From Pseudobacteroides cellulosolvens ATCC 35603 = DSM 2933 (lineage in GTDB: Bacteria > Bacillota > Clostridia > Acetivibrionales > DSM-2933), in assembly GCF_001262605.1 (NCBI RefSeq), contig NZ_LGTC01000001.1, forward strand, positions 1,343,501 to 1,407,500: a stretch of DNA of 64,000 nucleotides. Reading direction: 5' to 3'. A program made the translations under genes and the position numbers. Below the pieces are notes generated by a model that saw nothing but the letters and a program-made list of their open reading frames with translations, made no database searches and was not told where the DNA came from. Positions 35,369 to 44,797 of this stretch are shown piece by piece. The number at the start of each line of letters is the position of its first letter. The stretch's first letter is position 1.

Positions 35369-38248
35369 TCAATAATCCATCGATGTAGCATTAAAACGTT
35401 TGGCTATGATAATAACGTCCAGCATATTAATGTTCTTATCTTTGTTAAAATCCACATCGGCTTTGTAATTGCCATCCCCTGAAACACTTCCAAAAATCTT
35501 TGCAAGTTGTATAACATCCGACATATTAATAGAGCCATCTGAATTCGAGTCTCCTGCCCACAAGATTAGTGGTGCTTCCTTGGGGAATATAACCGTTTCC
35601 TTTGATGCGGTGACATTTTTAACTTCTCTTGAAAGATATCCAGGCTTACTTACCTTTAATGCATATGCAGTTTCACTTGAAGGAAGTGACATTTCAAAAT
35701 ACCCTTTTTCATCTGTCATTGCATATATTTGCTGCCCCACAACTTCCACCTTGAACTGAGCTTTAAAATCTGATGCTATAGAATCCACCTCAGGATTTAT
35801 ATAGCCGGATACTTTATATTCCTGGCCAGCTGCCGCCTTAAATACTGCTTTTATTTTCATGTCCCCTGTTGGTGTAATTGTTATTGTGTCAGATACTTCT
35901 TCCACTCCTTCCCAGTGGTCAAAGACATACCCTTTTTGGGGAACAGCTTTTATTTTTACAGGTACTCCTTTAAAGTAGGCACCAGTCCATGATTGGGGCA
36001 TTGTTACTCCAGGAGTTGTATTATTTATATCTACTGAATTTACCCTGACAAACCCTTTTTCAATATCTGTATCAAGTTTAATTGAGGCAGTTCCGGTGAC
36101 ACCATTAGTGCCAAATTTGTTAATCATATGGTTTATTACATAACCTGAACGCTCATTTGCAAAGTTTTTCATGACTCCTACATTGCCATCCCAATCTTCT
36201 ATAGCTTGCCAACGGTTGTTATGTTCAGTCATGGAAGATGCTAAGTCAGCCTTCATCTTATCGATTGTCTGGTTAACAAATGATGAATTAAAACAGGTAT
36301 TCATATAATCTGCCATTCGGTTTATAAATTCATTCCTGAATTCTGGATTTTGTAACAAAGTTCCAAAAAGAAAAACTGCCCACTCATTCTTTTGCGTTGA
36401 AGTAACCATTGAGGAATGTGCCAAGGTATCATGATTTAAACCGTTTGCACCTGCCATGCCTCCGCAAAAACCGAAATCCAAATCCTTTATAATCCATCTC
36501 CATCTACCGTCCTGTCCATAAGGTGCTTCAGGATGATAAAGGCCATCTTCCGTTTTATATTTCCACATAGTTACATTATTTTGAGGCCAGTCTGAGTTTG
36601 AAAAATAAATGTTGGCAACCTGGTAATCAATATAATTATCTACATCCATTTTTGTTTTTATATACTCATATGCATCCTTGCTGCTAATGTCTTGGGATTT
36701 TAAATAATTTGTTATGTCATTTGTATAAGCCGCTGCATCCTCTTCTGTCCCTTCATTCACAGTTAGCTTGTTTGAACTACCAAAAGTATATGGAACCTCA
36801 AGAAGTGCAACCCTGTCTTTGTCCAGTTTATAATGGGATGCAAAGTAGAATTTATCATAACGTTCACGTATATTATGTATACCCCAGTACTCACCGTCTA
36901 TAAATACCACTGAAGGCCTGTATGCCTGGGTGTCTAATTTTAGATGGGAAACAAGGCTTTGCATCATAGCATCCCTGAACATGCTTCCCGACCAGTCGCT
37001 TCCGGAATTTCTCAATATAAGGCGTTTAAAATTGTCAATGCCTTCTCCATTTACTTCATCAGTAAGCCCAGGAAATATGTTATAGCTTATTTTGTCTTTT
37101 CCATCATACTCATTATCCGCATATAACCTGAGACTTTTTTGAGCAAACCCTTTTGATCCCCCACCATGAAGCCTCATATCGCAGTACTTTGAAAATCCGG
37201 GCGTTCCATCCTTTTCAAAAAACTCCATATGAACAGGCCTTTCCCAATCATCACCTACACGATTACTATTTACATAAATTCCCCTCATACTGTCAAATAA
37301 GTTTACCTTATCAGTAACAAGTGAAATAACAGGAAGGTCATATCTTGTCTTCATATTTGGATCAACAAAAAAAGACCCAGTCACTATCCTGCTTTTTTTA
37401 CCATCTGCACTTACAGCAATCGCTTTAACTATAGAACATTTAAATACCTCTCCAACAGGAGGATTCCAAAAATAATCACCCGTTTTAATCATAGATAATA
37501 CATTGGGTTCTCCTGCTCTGCTTTTTATACTAATCTTATCCAAATATTGAAATGTCCCTGATTTGCCAGGTACCGGATCAGACCCATTCGTTGTATAATA
37601 TACTGTGACATCCTTCTGATTGACAGAAAGCATTAAATCAAATGCATCAGTATAAAACCCGGCTTTATGAGAGAATACCGGTTCATCTACAGCTACCAAC
37701 CCATTAACATTAGCTGCATTAGGTGTAGACTTTGAGAAAGTGAAAAATTCCGTTCCCCCATCCGTATTTCTCCCATATGACTCATCATCTGCCAAACTTC
37801 CATAGGATACAGAATCCAATACAGCTCCATCCGGTGTTTTTAAAACTATTTTTTCACCTGAAGAACTCAGCTTAAAATTAACATGCAGTTGGCCGTCCTT
37901 TGCCACTTTATTTTTATCCGAAGCCCAAACCATCAGGTAACTCTTAGGTGGAATAAGAGCTTTTGGAAAAGTCCACGTCGCACCATCATCGGAAAGTGTA
38001 TACCCTGTTAAGTCAACCGCATTATTGGAAGTATTATAAAGCTCAATCCAATCGGAGTAAGACCCGCCCACTGCACCATTTTTTGTGTCTTCAACATCTC
38101 CATCGCGAATAGTCATTGTGTTTGCTGCCATTATTTCATTGATACATAGGCTACTTCCCTCAGGATAAGCAGCTTCAACTTGCTGTAATGGCAGACTTAC
38201 TGATGTTATCAGCATAGTAGATAAAATAAAGCATCCAAGCTTCTTCAT
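35369..38248 (-). CDS. LTD-CotH protein with dockerin
   Basis: About 959 residues. A signal peptide (1-26) is followed by a lamin-tail domain (about 32-165, SLCINEIMAANTMTIRDGDV, SDWIELYNTSNNAVDLTGYT). A chitobiase/FN3-like segment (VTVYYTTNGSDPVPG) comes next, then a CotH domain (about 315-735, FKRLILRNSGSDWSG, FIDGEYWGIHNIRERYDKFY and WIIKDLDFGFCGG). A repeat like the InlB B-repeat (KGYVFDHWEGVEE), an X-like module and a type I dockerin (GSINMSDVIQLAKIFG, NINMLDVIIIAKRFN) follow. GGGGGG at 7 nt fixes the start at ATG 38248; the in-frame codons upstream lack a site. As with the other CotH gene, kinase activity is plausible but unproved. It differs from that gene by the LTD front end. Confidence 0.9.
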   Translation of the reverse strand: MKKLGCFILSTMLITSVSLPLQQVEAAYPEGSSLCINEIMAANTMTIRDGDVEDTKNGAVGGSYSDWIELYNTSNNAVDLTGYTLSDDGATWTFPKALIPPKSYLMVWASDKNKVAKDGQLHVNFKLSSSGEKIVLKTPDGAVLDSVSYGSLADDESYGRNTDGGTEFFTFSKSTPNAANVNGLVAVDEPVFSHKAGFYTDAFDLMLSVNQKDVTVYYTTNGSDPVPGKSGTFQYLDKISIKSRAGEPNVLSMIKTGDYFWNPPVGEVFKCSIVKAIAVSADGKKSRIVTGSFFVDPNMKTRYDLPVISLVTDKVNLFDSMRGIYVNSNRVGDDWERPVHMEFFEKDGTPGFSKYCDMRLHGGGSKGFAQKSLRLYADNEYDGKDKISYNIFPGLTDEVNGEGIDNFKRLILRNSGSDWSGSMFRDAMMQSLVSHLKLDTQAYRPSVVFIDGEYWGIHNIRERYDKFYFASHYKLDKDRVALLEVPYTFGSSNKLTVNEGTEEDAAAYTNDITNYLKSQDISSKDAYEYIKTKMDVDNYIDYQVANIYFSNSDWPQNNVTMWKYKTEDGLYHPEAPYGQDGRWRWIIKDLDFGFCGGMAGANGLNHDTLAHSSMVTSTQKNEWAVFLFGTLLQNPEFRNEFINRMADYMNTCFNSSFVNQTIDKMKADLASSMTEHNNRWQAIEDWDGNVGVMKNFANERSGYVINHMINKFGTNGVTGTASIKLDTDIEKGFVRVNSVDINNTTPGVTMPQSWTGAYFKGVPVKIKAVPQKGYVFDHWEGVEEVSDTITITPTGDMKIKAVFKAAAGQEYKVSGYINPEVDSIASDFKAQFKVEVVGQQIYAMTDEKGYFEMSLPSSETAYALKVSKPGYLSREVKNVTASKETVIFPKEAPLILWAGDSNSDGSINMSDVIQLAKIFGSVSGDGNYKADVDFNKDKNINMLDVIIIAKRFNATSMDY

Positions 38249-38526
38249 AGAAACCCCCCTTAAAAAATTAAAATATTTACCCTTCAAATTTCAATTTTAT
38301 ACAAAATCTAATTGAAGGTAGTTATGAAAATACATTCTGTATACTATTTATTATATATTAACTGATATTAATATCCAACAATATTAATTATTATAATGAA
38401 AAGTAAATTTTTTCTTTCATGATTATATACTTATAGTTTTATTTTTATATAGGGACTTTTAGTTTTATGGTAAAATTATAGATAAAGCTATACGAAAAGT
38501 AATTATTTCAAGGGAGACAATACAAT

Positions 38527-39480
38527 TTGGAAATAAAGGAATTAAGAATTGGCAATATTACAATACCAAATAATGTACTTATGGCACCTCTTGCTGGATA
38601 TACCTGCTATCCTTTCAGGATTCTGTGTCAGGAGCTTGGTGCAGGGCTCTGCTTTACTGAGATGGTTAGCTGCAATGGCCTTAAATATAAGGACAAGGCA
38701 ACTCAGAAGCTGCTTTTTACAACTCCTGATGAAAAGATCAAGGCTGCCCAATTATTAGGGTCTGATCCTAGGATAATGGAAAAAATGGCAAGAAGTGATT
38801 ATTTAATCCCATTTGATATAATAGATATTAATATGGGCTGTCCTGTACCCAATGTGTTTAAAAGCGGTGAGGGCAGCAGTCTCATGGGTGATCTTAAAAG
38901 GGCATCCTCTATCATTAAAGGCTGTAAGAGAAGCGGAAAAGCAGTTACTGTTAAGTGCCGTACAGGATTAAAAGAAGATTCAATGATTGCAGCAGAGTTC
39001 GCAAAAATGTGCGAGGATTCGGGAGCTGATATGATCTCTATCCACGGTAGAAGCCGAAATATGATGTATGAAGGTGTCCCCTATTATGACCAGATAGAGC
39101 AGGCAAAATCAGTGGCCAAAATACCTGTAATTGCTAATGGCGGCATCTTTTCAAAGGAAGATGCGGATAAAATGATGAATCTCACAGGTGCAGACGGCGT
39201 CATGCTTGCCAGGTATGGGTTTGAAAACCCTTTTATATTCAGTGAGCTGACCAATAAAGAGATCAAAAAGGACAAATATACTGTTATTTCTGAGCAGATA
39301 GAATTGGCCTCTCGCTGTTATGACGAAACATATACAATTTACTATATAAGAAAGCTTGCTTCCTACTGCATGAAGAAGTTAAAAGGAACCAAGCAGTATA
39401 AAGCCGAGCTATATAAATGCGGAAATATAGAAGAGCTAAAAAGCATTGTTGAGAAAATTTTTAATGTCTTAGTAGATTAA
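38527..39480 (+). CDS. tRNA-dihydrouridine synthase family protein
   Basis: The protein has 317 residues with a TIM-barrel Dus fold: VLMAPLAGYTCYPFRILCQE, then DIINMGCP-type motif (DINMGCPVPNVFKSGEGSSL; the Cys is the expected catalytic acid), TVKCRTGLKEDS, ISIHGRSRNMMYEG and VIANGGIFSKEDA for FMN binding. The start is TTG 38527 with AAGGGAG about 9 nt upstream. The family reduces uridines in tRNA using FMN and NAD(P)H. It heads an operon with the LRR and aldo/keto reductase genes (71 nt, then a 4-nt overlap). Confidence 0.9.
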   Translation: MEIKELRIGNITIPNNVLMAPLAGYTCYPFRILCQELGAGLCFTEMVSCNGLKYKDKATQKLLFTTPDEKIKAAQLLGSDPRIMEKMARSDYLIPFDIIDINMGCPVPNVFKSGEGSSLMGDLKRASSIIKGCKRSGKAVTVKCRTGLKEDSMIAAEFAKMCEDSGADMISIHGRSRNMMYEGVPYYDQIEQAKSVAKIPVIANGGIFSKEDADKMMNLTGADGVMLARYGFENPFIFSELTNKEIKKDKYTVISEQIELASRCYDETYTIYYIRKLASYCMKKLKGTKQYKAELYKCGNIEELKSIVEKIFNVLVD

Positions 39481-39551
39481 AAGTGATAGATAAAGATTCA
39501 CGCTTTTAATACAGAAAAGGAATTTTGATTTAAAGAAAGAGAGATTCGTTG

Positions 39552-42500
39552 ATGACAGAAGGATTTATAATAAAAGATGGGATTTTAGTGTCATATACAT
39601 TGAGGGAGACTGTAGTTGAGGTTCCTGAAGGAGTCAGCATAATAGGTGAAGATGCCTTCAAGGGATGTACATCCATAGAAGAGGTTATGTTGCCTGAAAC
39701 TGTAACTAGCATTATGAGCCGAGCTTTTAAGGGTTGCAGGAATTTAAGAGAAATAAATTTTCCTTCAAAATTAAACAATATAGGTGAACATGCATTCCAT
39801 CGCTGCCATTCTTTGCAGCGAGTCGAATTACCTGATTCGGTTAAAAGCTTGAGCCATAGTGTGTTCTTGTACTGTGACAGCCTTCAATACGCTTCTATCC
39901 CGGGAGTAATACACCTTAGCTGGCAGGTGTTTTTGAATGATGTAAATTTGAAGACACTGGTAATTTCCAAGGACCTTGATATATCCTGCATTTGTGACAT
40001 CTTTACGGGCTGCGGCAATATATCAGAAATAAGATTTACTGATGGTAATGTTTATAATATTGAAAGTTTGGTTGAGGTCCTTTCTGATAGCTATGATGCA
40101 CATCCTATAGTTAAAGCAATTGTCATAGATATATTCAGGATGATGGAAATTCGTGAAGGTAAACTGTTAAAATTCCTTACAAACCTGAAATATCTTGAAG
40201 TTCCCGATAGGATTACGGCTATTGGAAAAAGCTGCTTTTTTGATAAAAAAGGGTTGATATCGGTAAAGCTTCCCCCTTCCCTGACCGAAATCGGGAGCAG
40301 AGCTTTTAGAAACTGTATCAATCTTGAAAGAATAGAATTTGCCAATGATAATGTAAATATAAGCACAGATGCCTTTAAAAATTGCACAACGCTAAAATAT
40401 ATCACATTATCTGACGGTACAATGTATGAACTTAAGGGTATGCCTGATATGTCTGATGAGAGCGTTCCTAATGTAGTACGCACAATACATTCCCAGATCC
40501 TTAGCAACTTTTTTATAAGCGGAACTACTTTAATACAGTACAGAGGCTTTGAAGAAAGAGTTGTTGTGCCTGATGGGATAACTGTAATTGGAGAAAAAGC
40601 ATTTGCCGGAAATCAAGTGGTTGGAAGAATAGTGCTGCCTGATTCCACAAGAGAAATCCAAGAAGGTGCTTTCTCCGACTGTATCGTAATGCAGACGATT
40701 CATATAAATGAAGGTCTTAAATACCTTGGAGCATCAGCATTTGAAAACTGTGTAAAGCTTATACGTGTTGAGCTTCCACACTCCCTTACAAAAGTGGAAA
40801 AGTCAGCTTTTAACAGGTGCAGAAAACTAAGCGAAGTAAATTTCGGAAGCGGTATAGAAGAAATTGGTGATCTGGCTTTCTATTTGTGTACATCTCTAAA
40901 GGATGTTCATCTGCCGGAAAATATTAAAATTATCGGAGACATGGCTTTTTATAAATGTTTAGCATTAAAGGAAATTACTTTGCCAAAATCTTTAACAAGG
41001 CTTGGCAATAATGTATTTACAGCATCAGGGCTAAAAACCGCAACAATTAGCTATGACCTGGAGGAATGCGGCACAGATATTTTCTCCCAGTGCAGCAAAT
41101 TAACAAGGCTTAACTTTGATGAAGGAGTAAAGTCAATTGGTGATAAATTTGCATTCAGATGTAACTCCCTCAAATATGTGAACCTACCCTCTACAATTAA
41201 ATACATAGGCAAAAATGCCTTCCATGATAGTATTTATTTAAAAGAAATTGTAGAAAAAGGGATTGCAGGAGGTATATTAGCGGATAACAGCATATTTTTA
41301 GACGGCAGCAAACTTTTCGGTGATGTTTTAATTCCTGATGGAATAACTACAATTGCAGGCGGTGCGTTCTATGGCAATAATAATATTACCTCTGTTAGCT
41401 TTCCTGACTCGCTAAAAACAATAGGTTCAAGGGCTTTTTGTGGATGTACTTGCCTTAAAAGCGTCACACTTCCTCATGGTGTTAAAGTAGTGGAAGAAGG
41501 CGTTTTTGCATATTGTACTTCATTGGAAAATGTTATATCCGAAGGGGAAATCAAACATATATCTGACAATGCCTTTTATGGCTGCATTAGCCTGGTTAAA
41601 GTCCCTTCGTCATATGATGTACACATTGGCAAGGATGCCTTTAGCGGCTGCGAAAGTCTTATAGATATTGATATAAAATGTTTAAGCATCAAAGAATTTG
41701 CCTTTAAAAATACGGCTTTTTTAGATAGATTAAGTAATGCTTCTCCCCTTGTAATAATATCTGATATAGTTGTTGACGGTACACGCTGCAAGGGTGAGGT
41801 TATTATTCCTGAAGGTGTTGTAAGCATTTCACCCTATGCCTTCTCCGCAAATGAAGATATAACTGATGTGATACTTCCAAATAGCCTTGTGGAAATTGGT
41901 GAAGATTCGTTCGGCGGATGCAGAAACTTAAGTGAGATCACCCTTCCCCACTCTTTAAAGCGTATCGGTAAAAAAGCATTTGAAAAGTGTGTTTCACTTA
42001 CAAGTGTTTCGGGATATGCACAAGATATTGGTGAAGGTGCCTTTTCATATTGTACAGGCTTAAAGTATGTAAATCTGGAAGGTACTAAATTCTTTGACAA
42101 AGAAGCTTTTTGCGGCTGTAATCTACTTAAAACCTGTAAGTGCAATGAACAAACATTTATAGGTGATAGTTGTTTTAACGGATGTGAAAGTTTAGTTGAA
42201 TTTGATTTTACCAATATTGAATGGATAGGTGTAAGTGCTTTTAGTTACTGCAATTCACTTAAATATATAAAACTCAATGCAGACACTTATGTTGCAGCTC
42301 ATGCATTTTCTGACTGCGGCAGCGTAAAAGAAATATCCTTATCACATGATGGGCTTAAATTTCGAAGTTATGCTTTCTCAGGATGTACTGCCCTTAAGGT
42401 TGTAGAAATTGGTGACACAAAATATGCTGCAAATAAATATTCTGTTATTAGCGAGAGAAATATACCAAATATTGTTAGGTACATATATTTAAGTGCCGTC

Positions 42501-43610
42501 AGTTGTTTTGACATAGATGAAAACCTTTCCCTTCAAGGATACTTAAATAAAGGTAGTATTTTGCATATTCCCGAAGGTGTTGAAAGAATTGAACCTGAGG
42601 TTTTCAAGGATGCCATGAACCTTTCAGAAATATACATACCTGAGAGTGTTAAATATATCGGTGAACGAGCTTTTCACAGCACAATGTGGCTTAATAAACA
42701 AAGAGACAAATCTCCGATGGTAATTGTAAATAACATACTTATAGATGCGGTAAGGTGCCAGGGGGACGTTGTAATTCCAGATGATGTGAGGATAGTTTCA
42801 GGCTGGGCATTTGCTAATTGTTATGCTCTCACATCAGTTACCTATTCCTCACCTACAACGCTGACAGAAGAATATGCATTTAGAAACTGCATCAATCTTA
42901 AAAAGGTTATCTCATCAGACGGTAAAGAGTATAAGCTTACAGGAATACGAGATAGAAATGATGAAACCCTTCCTCAAACTGTAAAACAGATTTTTATGGA
43001 CTGTTTAAACTGCTTTAAAACAGACGAAAATAACATTCTAATTGAATGTACAGGAAATATTCCAAGCCTTATCTTAGCTGAGGGAATAACCGGGATTGGC
43101 GATGAGGTGTTTAAAGACAGCAATTTACTGACACATATAACCCTGTCAAAGGATACTGCAACAATCGGCAAAAGTGCTTTTGAACTGTGCAAATGGCTTG
43201 GATCTGTACAAAACGCAAATTATGTAAAGAGGATAGAAAAGTTAGCTTTTTCAGGATGCTATTTATTAGAAAGCATAGAGCTTTCCGACATGCTGGAGTA
43301 TATAGGAATAAGAGCCTTTGAGCACTGTACATCACTAAAAAGCATTGTAATTCCGGAAGGTATCACAGAAATACCTGAAAGGGCATTTTTCAGGTGCAAA
43401 ATCCTTGAAAAGGTTGTACTCCCCTCTACCCTTAAAAAAATTGGAAAAGAAGCCTTTGCTTTTTGTTATGAGTTAAGTGCAATAAATTTTCCAGAAGGAC
43501 TTGAAACGGTTGATGAATGTGCTTTTGCCTGGTGTGAAAAACTCTCTGGCATCAATATTCCGAAAGGTACTGTAAATGCTGACTCCATAGGTTCTGGTGG
43601 CGAACTATGA
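39552..43610 (+). CDS. giant BspA-type leucine-rich-repeat protein, apparently cytosolic
   Basis: The protein has 1352 residues. It is nearly all LRR_5/BspA repeats, about thirty of them, each of about 23 residues and of the form IxxIGxxAFxxCxxLxxVxLPxS. Examples are VTSIMSRAFKGCRNLREINF and LTEIGSRAFRNCINLERIEF. Several non-repeat spacers recur (IVRYIYLSAVSCFDIDEN, VVRTIHSQILSNFF). Most repeats carry a Cys at the same position. There is no signal peptide, anchor or transmembrane segment, although BspA relatives are usually secreted. The ATG at 39552 is preceded by an in-frame TTG. The 3' end overlaps the aldo/keto reductase start by 4 nt. The role is unknown; a cytoplasmic scaffold is possible. 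Confidence 0.88.
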   Translation: MTEGFIIKDGILVSYTLRETVVEVPEGVSIIGEDAFKGCTSIEEVMLPETVTSIMSRAFKGCRNLREINFPSKLNNIGEHAFHRCHSLQRVELPDSVKSLSHSVFLYCDSLQYASIPGVIHLSWQVFLNDVNLKTLVISKDLDISCICDIFTGCGNISEIRFTDGNVYNIESLVEVLSDSYDAHPIVKAIVIDIFRMMEIREGKLLKFLTNLKYLEVPDRITAIGKSCFFDKKGLISVKLPPSLTEIGSRAFRNCINLERIEFANDNVNISTDAFKNCTTLKYITLSDGTMYELKGMPDMSDESVPNVVRTIHSQILSNFFISGTTLIQYRGFEERVVVPDGITVIGEKAFAGNQVVGRIVLPDSTREIQEGAFSDCIVMQTIHINEGLKYLGASAFENCVKLIRVELPHSLTKVEKSAFNRCRKLSEVNFGSGIEEIGDLAFYLCTSLKDVHLPENIKIIGDMAFYKCLALKEITLPKSLTRLGNNVFTASGLKTATISYDLEECGTDIFSQCSKLTRLNFDEGVKSIGDKFAFRCNSLKYVNLPSTIKYIGKNAFHDSIYLKEIVEKGIAGGILADNSIFLDGSKLFGDVLIPDGITTIAGGAFYGNNNITSVSFPDSLKTIGSRAFCGCTCLKSVTLPHGVKVVEEGVFAYCTSLENVISEGEIKHISDNAFYGCISLVKVPSSYDVHIGKDAFSGCESLIDIDIKCLSIKEFAFKNTAFLDRLSNASPLVIISDIVVDGTRCKGEVIIPEGVVSISPYAFSANEDITDVILPNSLVEIGEDSFGGCRNLSEITLPHSLKRIGKKAFEKCVSLTSVSGYAQDIGEGAFSYCTGLKYVNLEGTKFFDKEAFCGCNLLKTCKCNEQTFIGDSCFNGCESLVEFDFTNIEWIGVSAFSYCNSLKYIKLNADTYVAAHAFSDCGSVKEISLSHDGLKFRSYAFSGCTALKVVEIGDTKYAANKYSVISERNIPNIVRYIYLSAVSCFDIDENLSLQGYLNKGSILHIPEGVERIEPEVFKDAMNLSEIYIPESVKYIGERAFHSTMWLNKQRDKSPMVIVNNILIDAVRCQGDVVIPDDVRIVSGWAFANCYALTSVTYSSPTTLTEEYAFRNCINLKKVISSDGKEYKLTGIRDRNDETLPQTVKQIFMDCLNCFKTDENNILIECTGNIPSLILAEGITGIGDEVFKDSNLLTHITLSKDTATIGKSAFELCKWLGSVQNANYVKRIEKLAFSGCYLLESIELSDMLEYIGIRAFEHCTSLKSIVIPEGITEIPERAFFRCKILEKVVLPSTLKKIGKEAFAFCYELSAINFPEGLETVDECAFAWCEKLSGINIPKGTVNADSIGSGGEL

Positions 43611-44683
43611 GATATAGAGATTTAGGCGTTACAGGACTTAAAGTATCGGAAATATCCTTCGGGACTATCCCCATACTAAGTGGAAATGTCCCTGTACTTC
43701 CCGATTATTTCAGCCCCGATGAGGAAACTGCAATAACTGTAATGGAGCATGCTTATAACCTTGGCTGTACCCTCTTTGATACTGCAATTGTTCCTGAATA
43801 TGGTGACGCAGAGATAAAGCTTGGTAAATTCGCATCCCATATCGGCAGGGAAAGGATTATCATATCGGATAAAGCAAGGTTTTTCTATGGAAATGAGATG
43901 TACAATGCAGTTTATGAGTCATGCAGAAATCTTGGCACTTATGCGGATATATATTTTGTGCATCAGGTAGATGAAGGAAATGAAGATTTGACATTTGGTA
44001 AATATGGTGCTGTTGATGCATTAAATGATCTTAAGGCGGAAGGTAAAATTAAATTTGCAGGAATTGCCTCCCACTACTATGACATACTTTTAAGGGGTGC
44101 AAAAGATAAACGTGTTGATGTACTTCAGGGCAGCGGGAATATTCTTGAAAGGGGTATGCTTGACCGGATAGGAAATGAACCGCTATTTAAGGAAAAAGGA
44201 CTTATGATAAACAAAGTCTATGCAGCAGGAATACTGCCTTCCTTCTTCCCTATCGATACCCTTTTATCTGCTGTACTTTCATATCCTGTCTCAACTGCTT
44301 TAATTGGTATTGGTACTATCGATCAAGTAGAAAAGGCAATGCTTAATGAACCTCATAGCTTTGATATACCAACTTTTTCACAGGTTATGTCGGTGCTGGA
44401 AAAAAGTTTTATGCCTATTCCCTGCCACAGATGTCAACGGTGCAGATGCAAATTCGGTACAGAAATACACATAATTTTCAGGCAGTATAATTACTATTTC
44501 CTAGGTAAGGACTACTGGGCCTTAAGAAAGCTGGATATGGGCATAAGTGAAAGTGCCATGCATTGTAAAAAATGCACTGACATGTCATGCATGAAACAAT
44601 GTCCCCAAGGGATTAATATCCCCCACACTGTTCAGATGATAAAGCAGCTCGTAGATATCCATATAAGAAATTCACTTATATGA
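43607..44683 (+). CDS. aldo/keto reductase with C-terminal iron-sulfur domain
   Basis: The protein has 358 residues. The aldo/keto reductase barrel (1-260) has the catalytic set: Asp in LFDTAIVPEYGD with the Tyr of that motif, Lys in IISDKARFFYG and His in YFVHQVDEGN. The C-terminal region has CHRCQRCRCKFG and CKKCTDMSCMKQCPQGI, suggesting one or two [4Fe-4S] clusters. The family (COG1453-like) is common in anaerobes, where physiological substrates are mostly unknown. The start overlaps the LRR gene by 4 nt (ATGA). Confidence 0.88.
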   Translation: MRYRDLGVTGLKVSEISFGTIPILSGNVPVLPDYFSPDEETAITVMEHAYNLGCTLFDTAIVPEYGDAEIKLGKFASHIGRERIIISDKARFFYGNEMYNAVYESCRNLGTYADIYFVHQVDEGNEDLTFGKYGAVDALNDLKAEGKIKFAGIASHYYDILLRGAKDKRVDVLQGSGNILERGMLDRIGNEPLFKEKGLMINKVYAAGILPSFFPIDTLLSAVLSYPVSTALIGIGTIDQVEKAMLNEPHSFDIPTFSQVMSVLEKSFMPIPCHRCQRCRCKFGTEIHIIFRQYNYYFLGKDYWALRKLDMGISESAMHCKKCTDMSCMKQCPQGINIPHTVQMIKQLVDIHIRNSLI

Positions 44684-44797
44684 ATGTTAAAATATGTTTT
44701 GGTTTTAAGAATACAAAATCCTCATAATATTTTAGTAACATTAAAAAGCTGTCATTGGGTATTAGTATAGATTATGACTAAACGAAGTGAATATTAT

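Noticed and set aside
39552..43610. Secreted BspA adhesin
   Set aside because: No signal peptide or wall anchor is visible from the start used, so a surface role cannot be supported.
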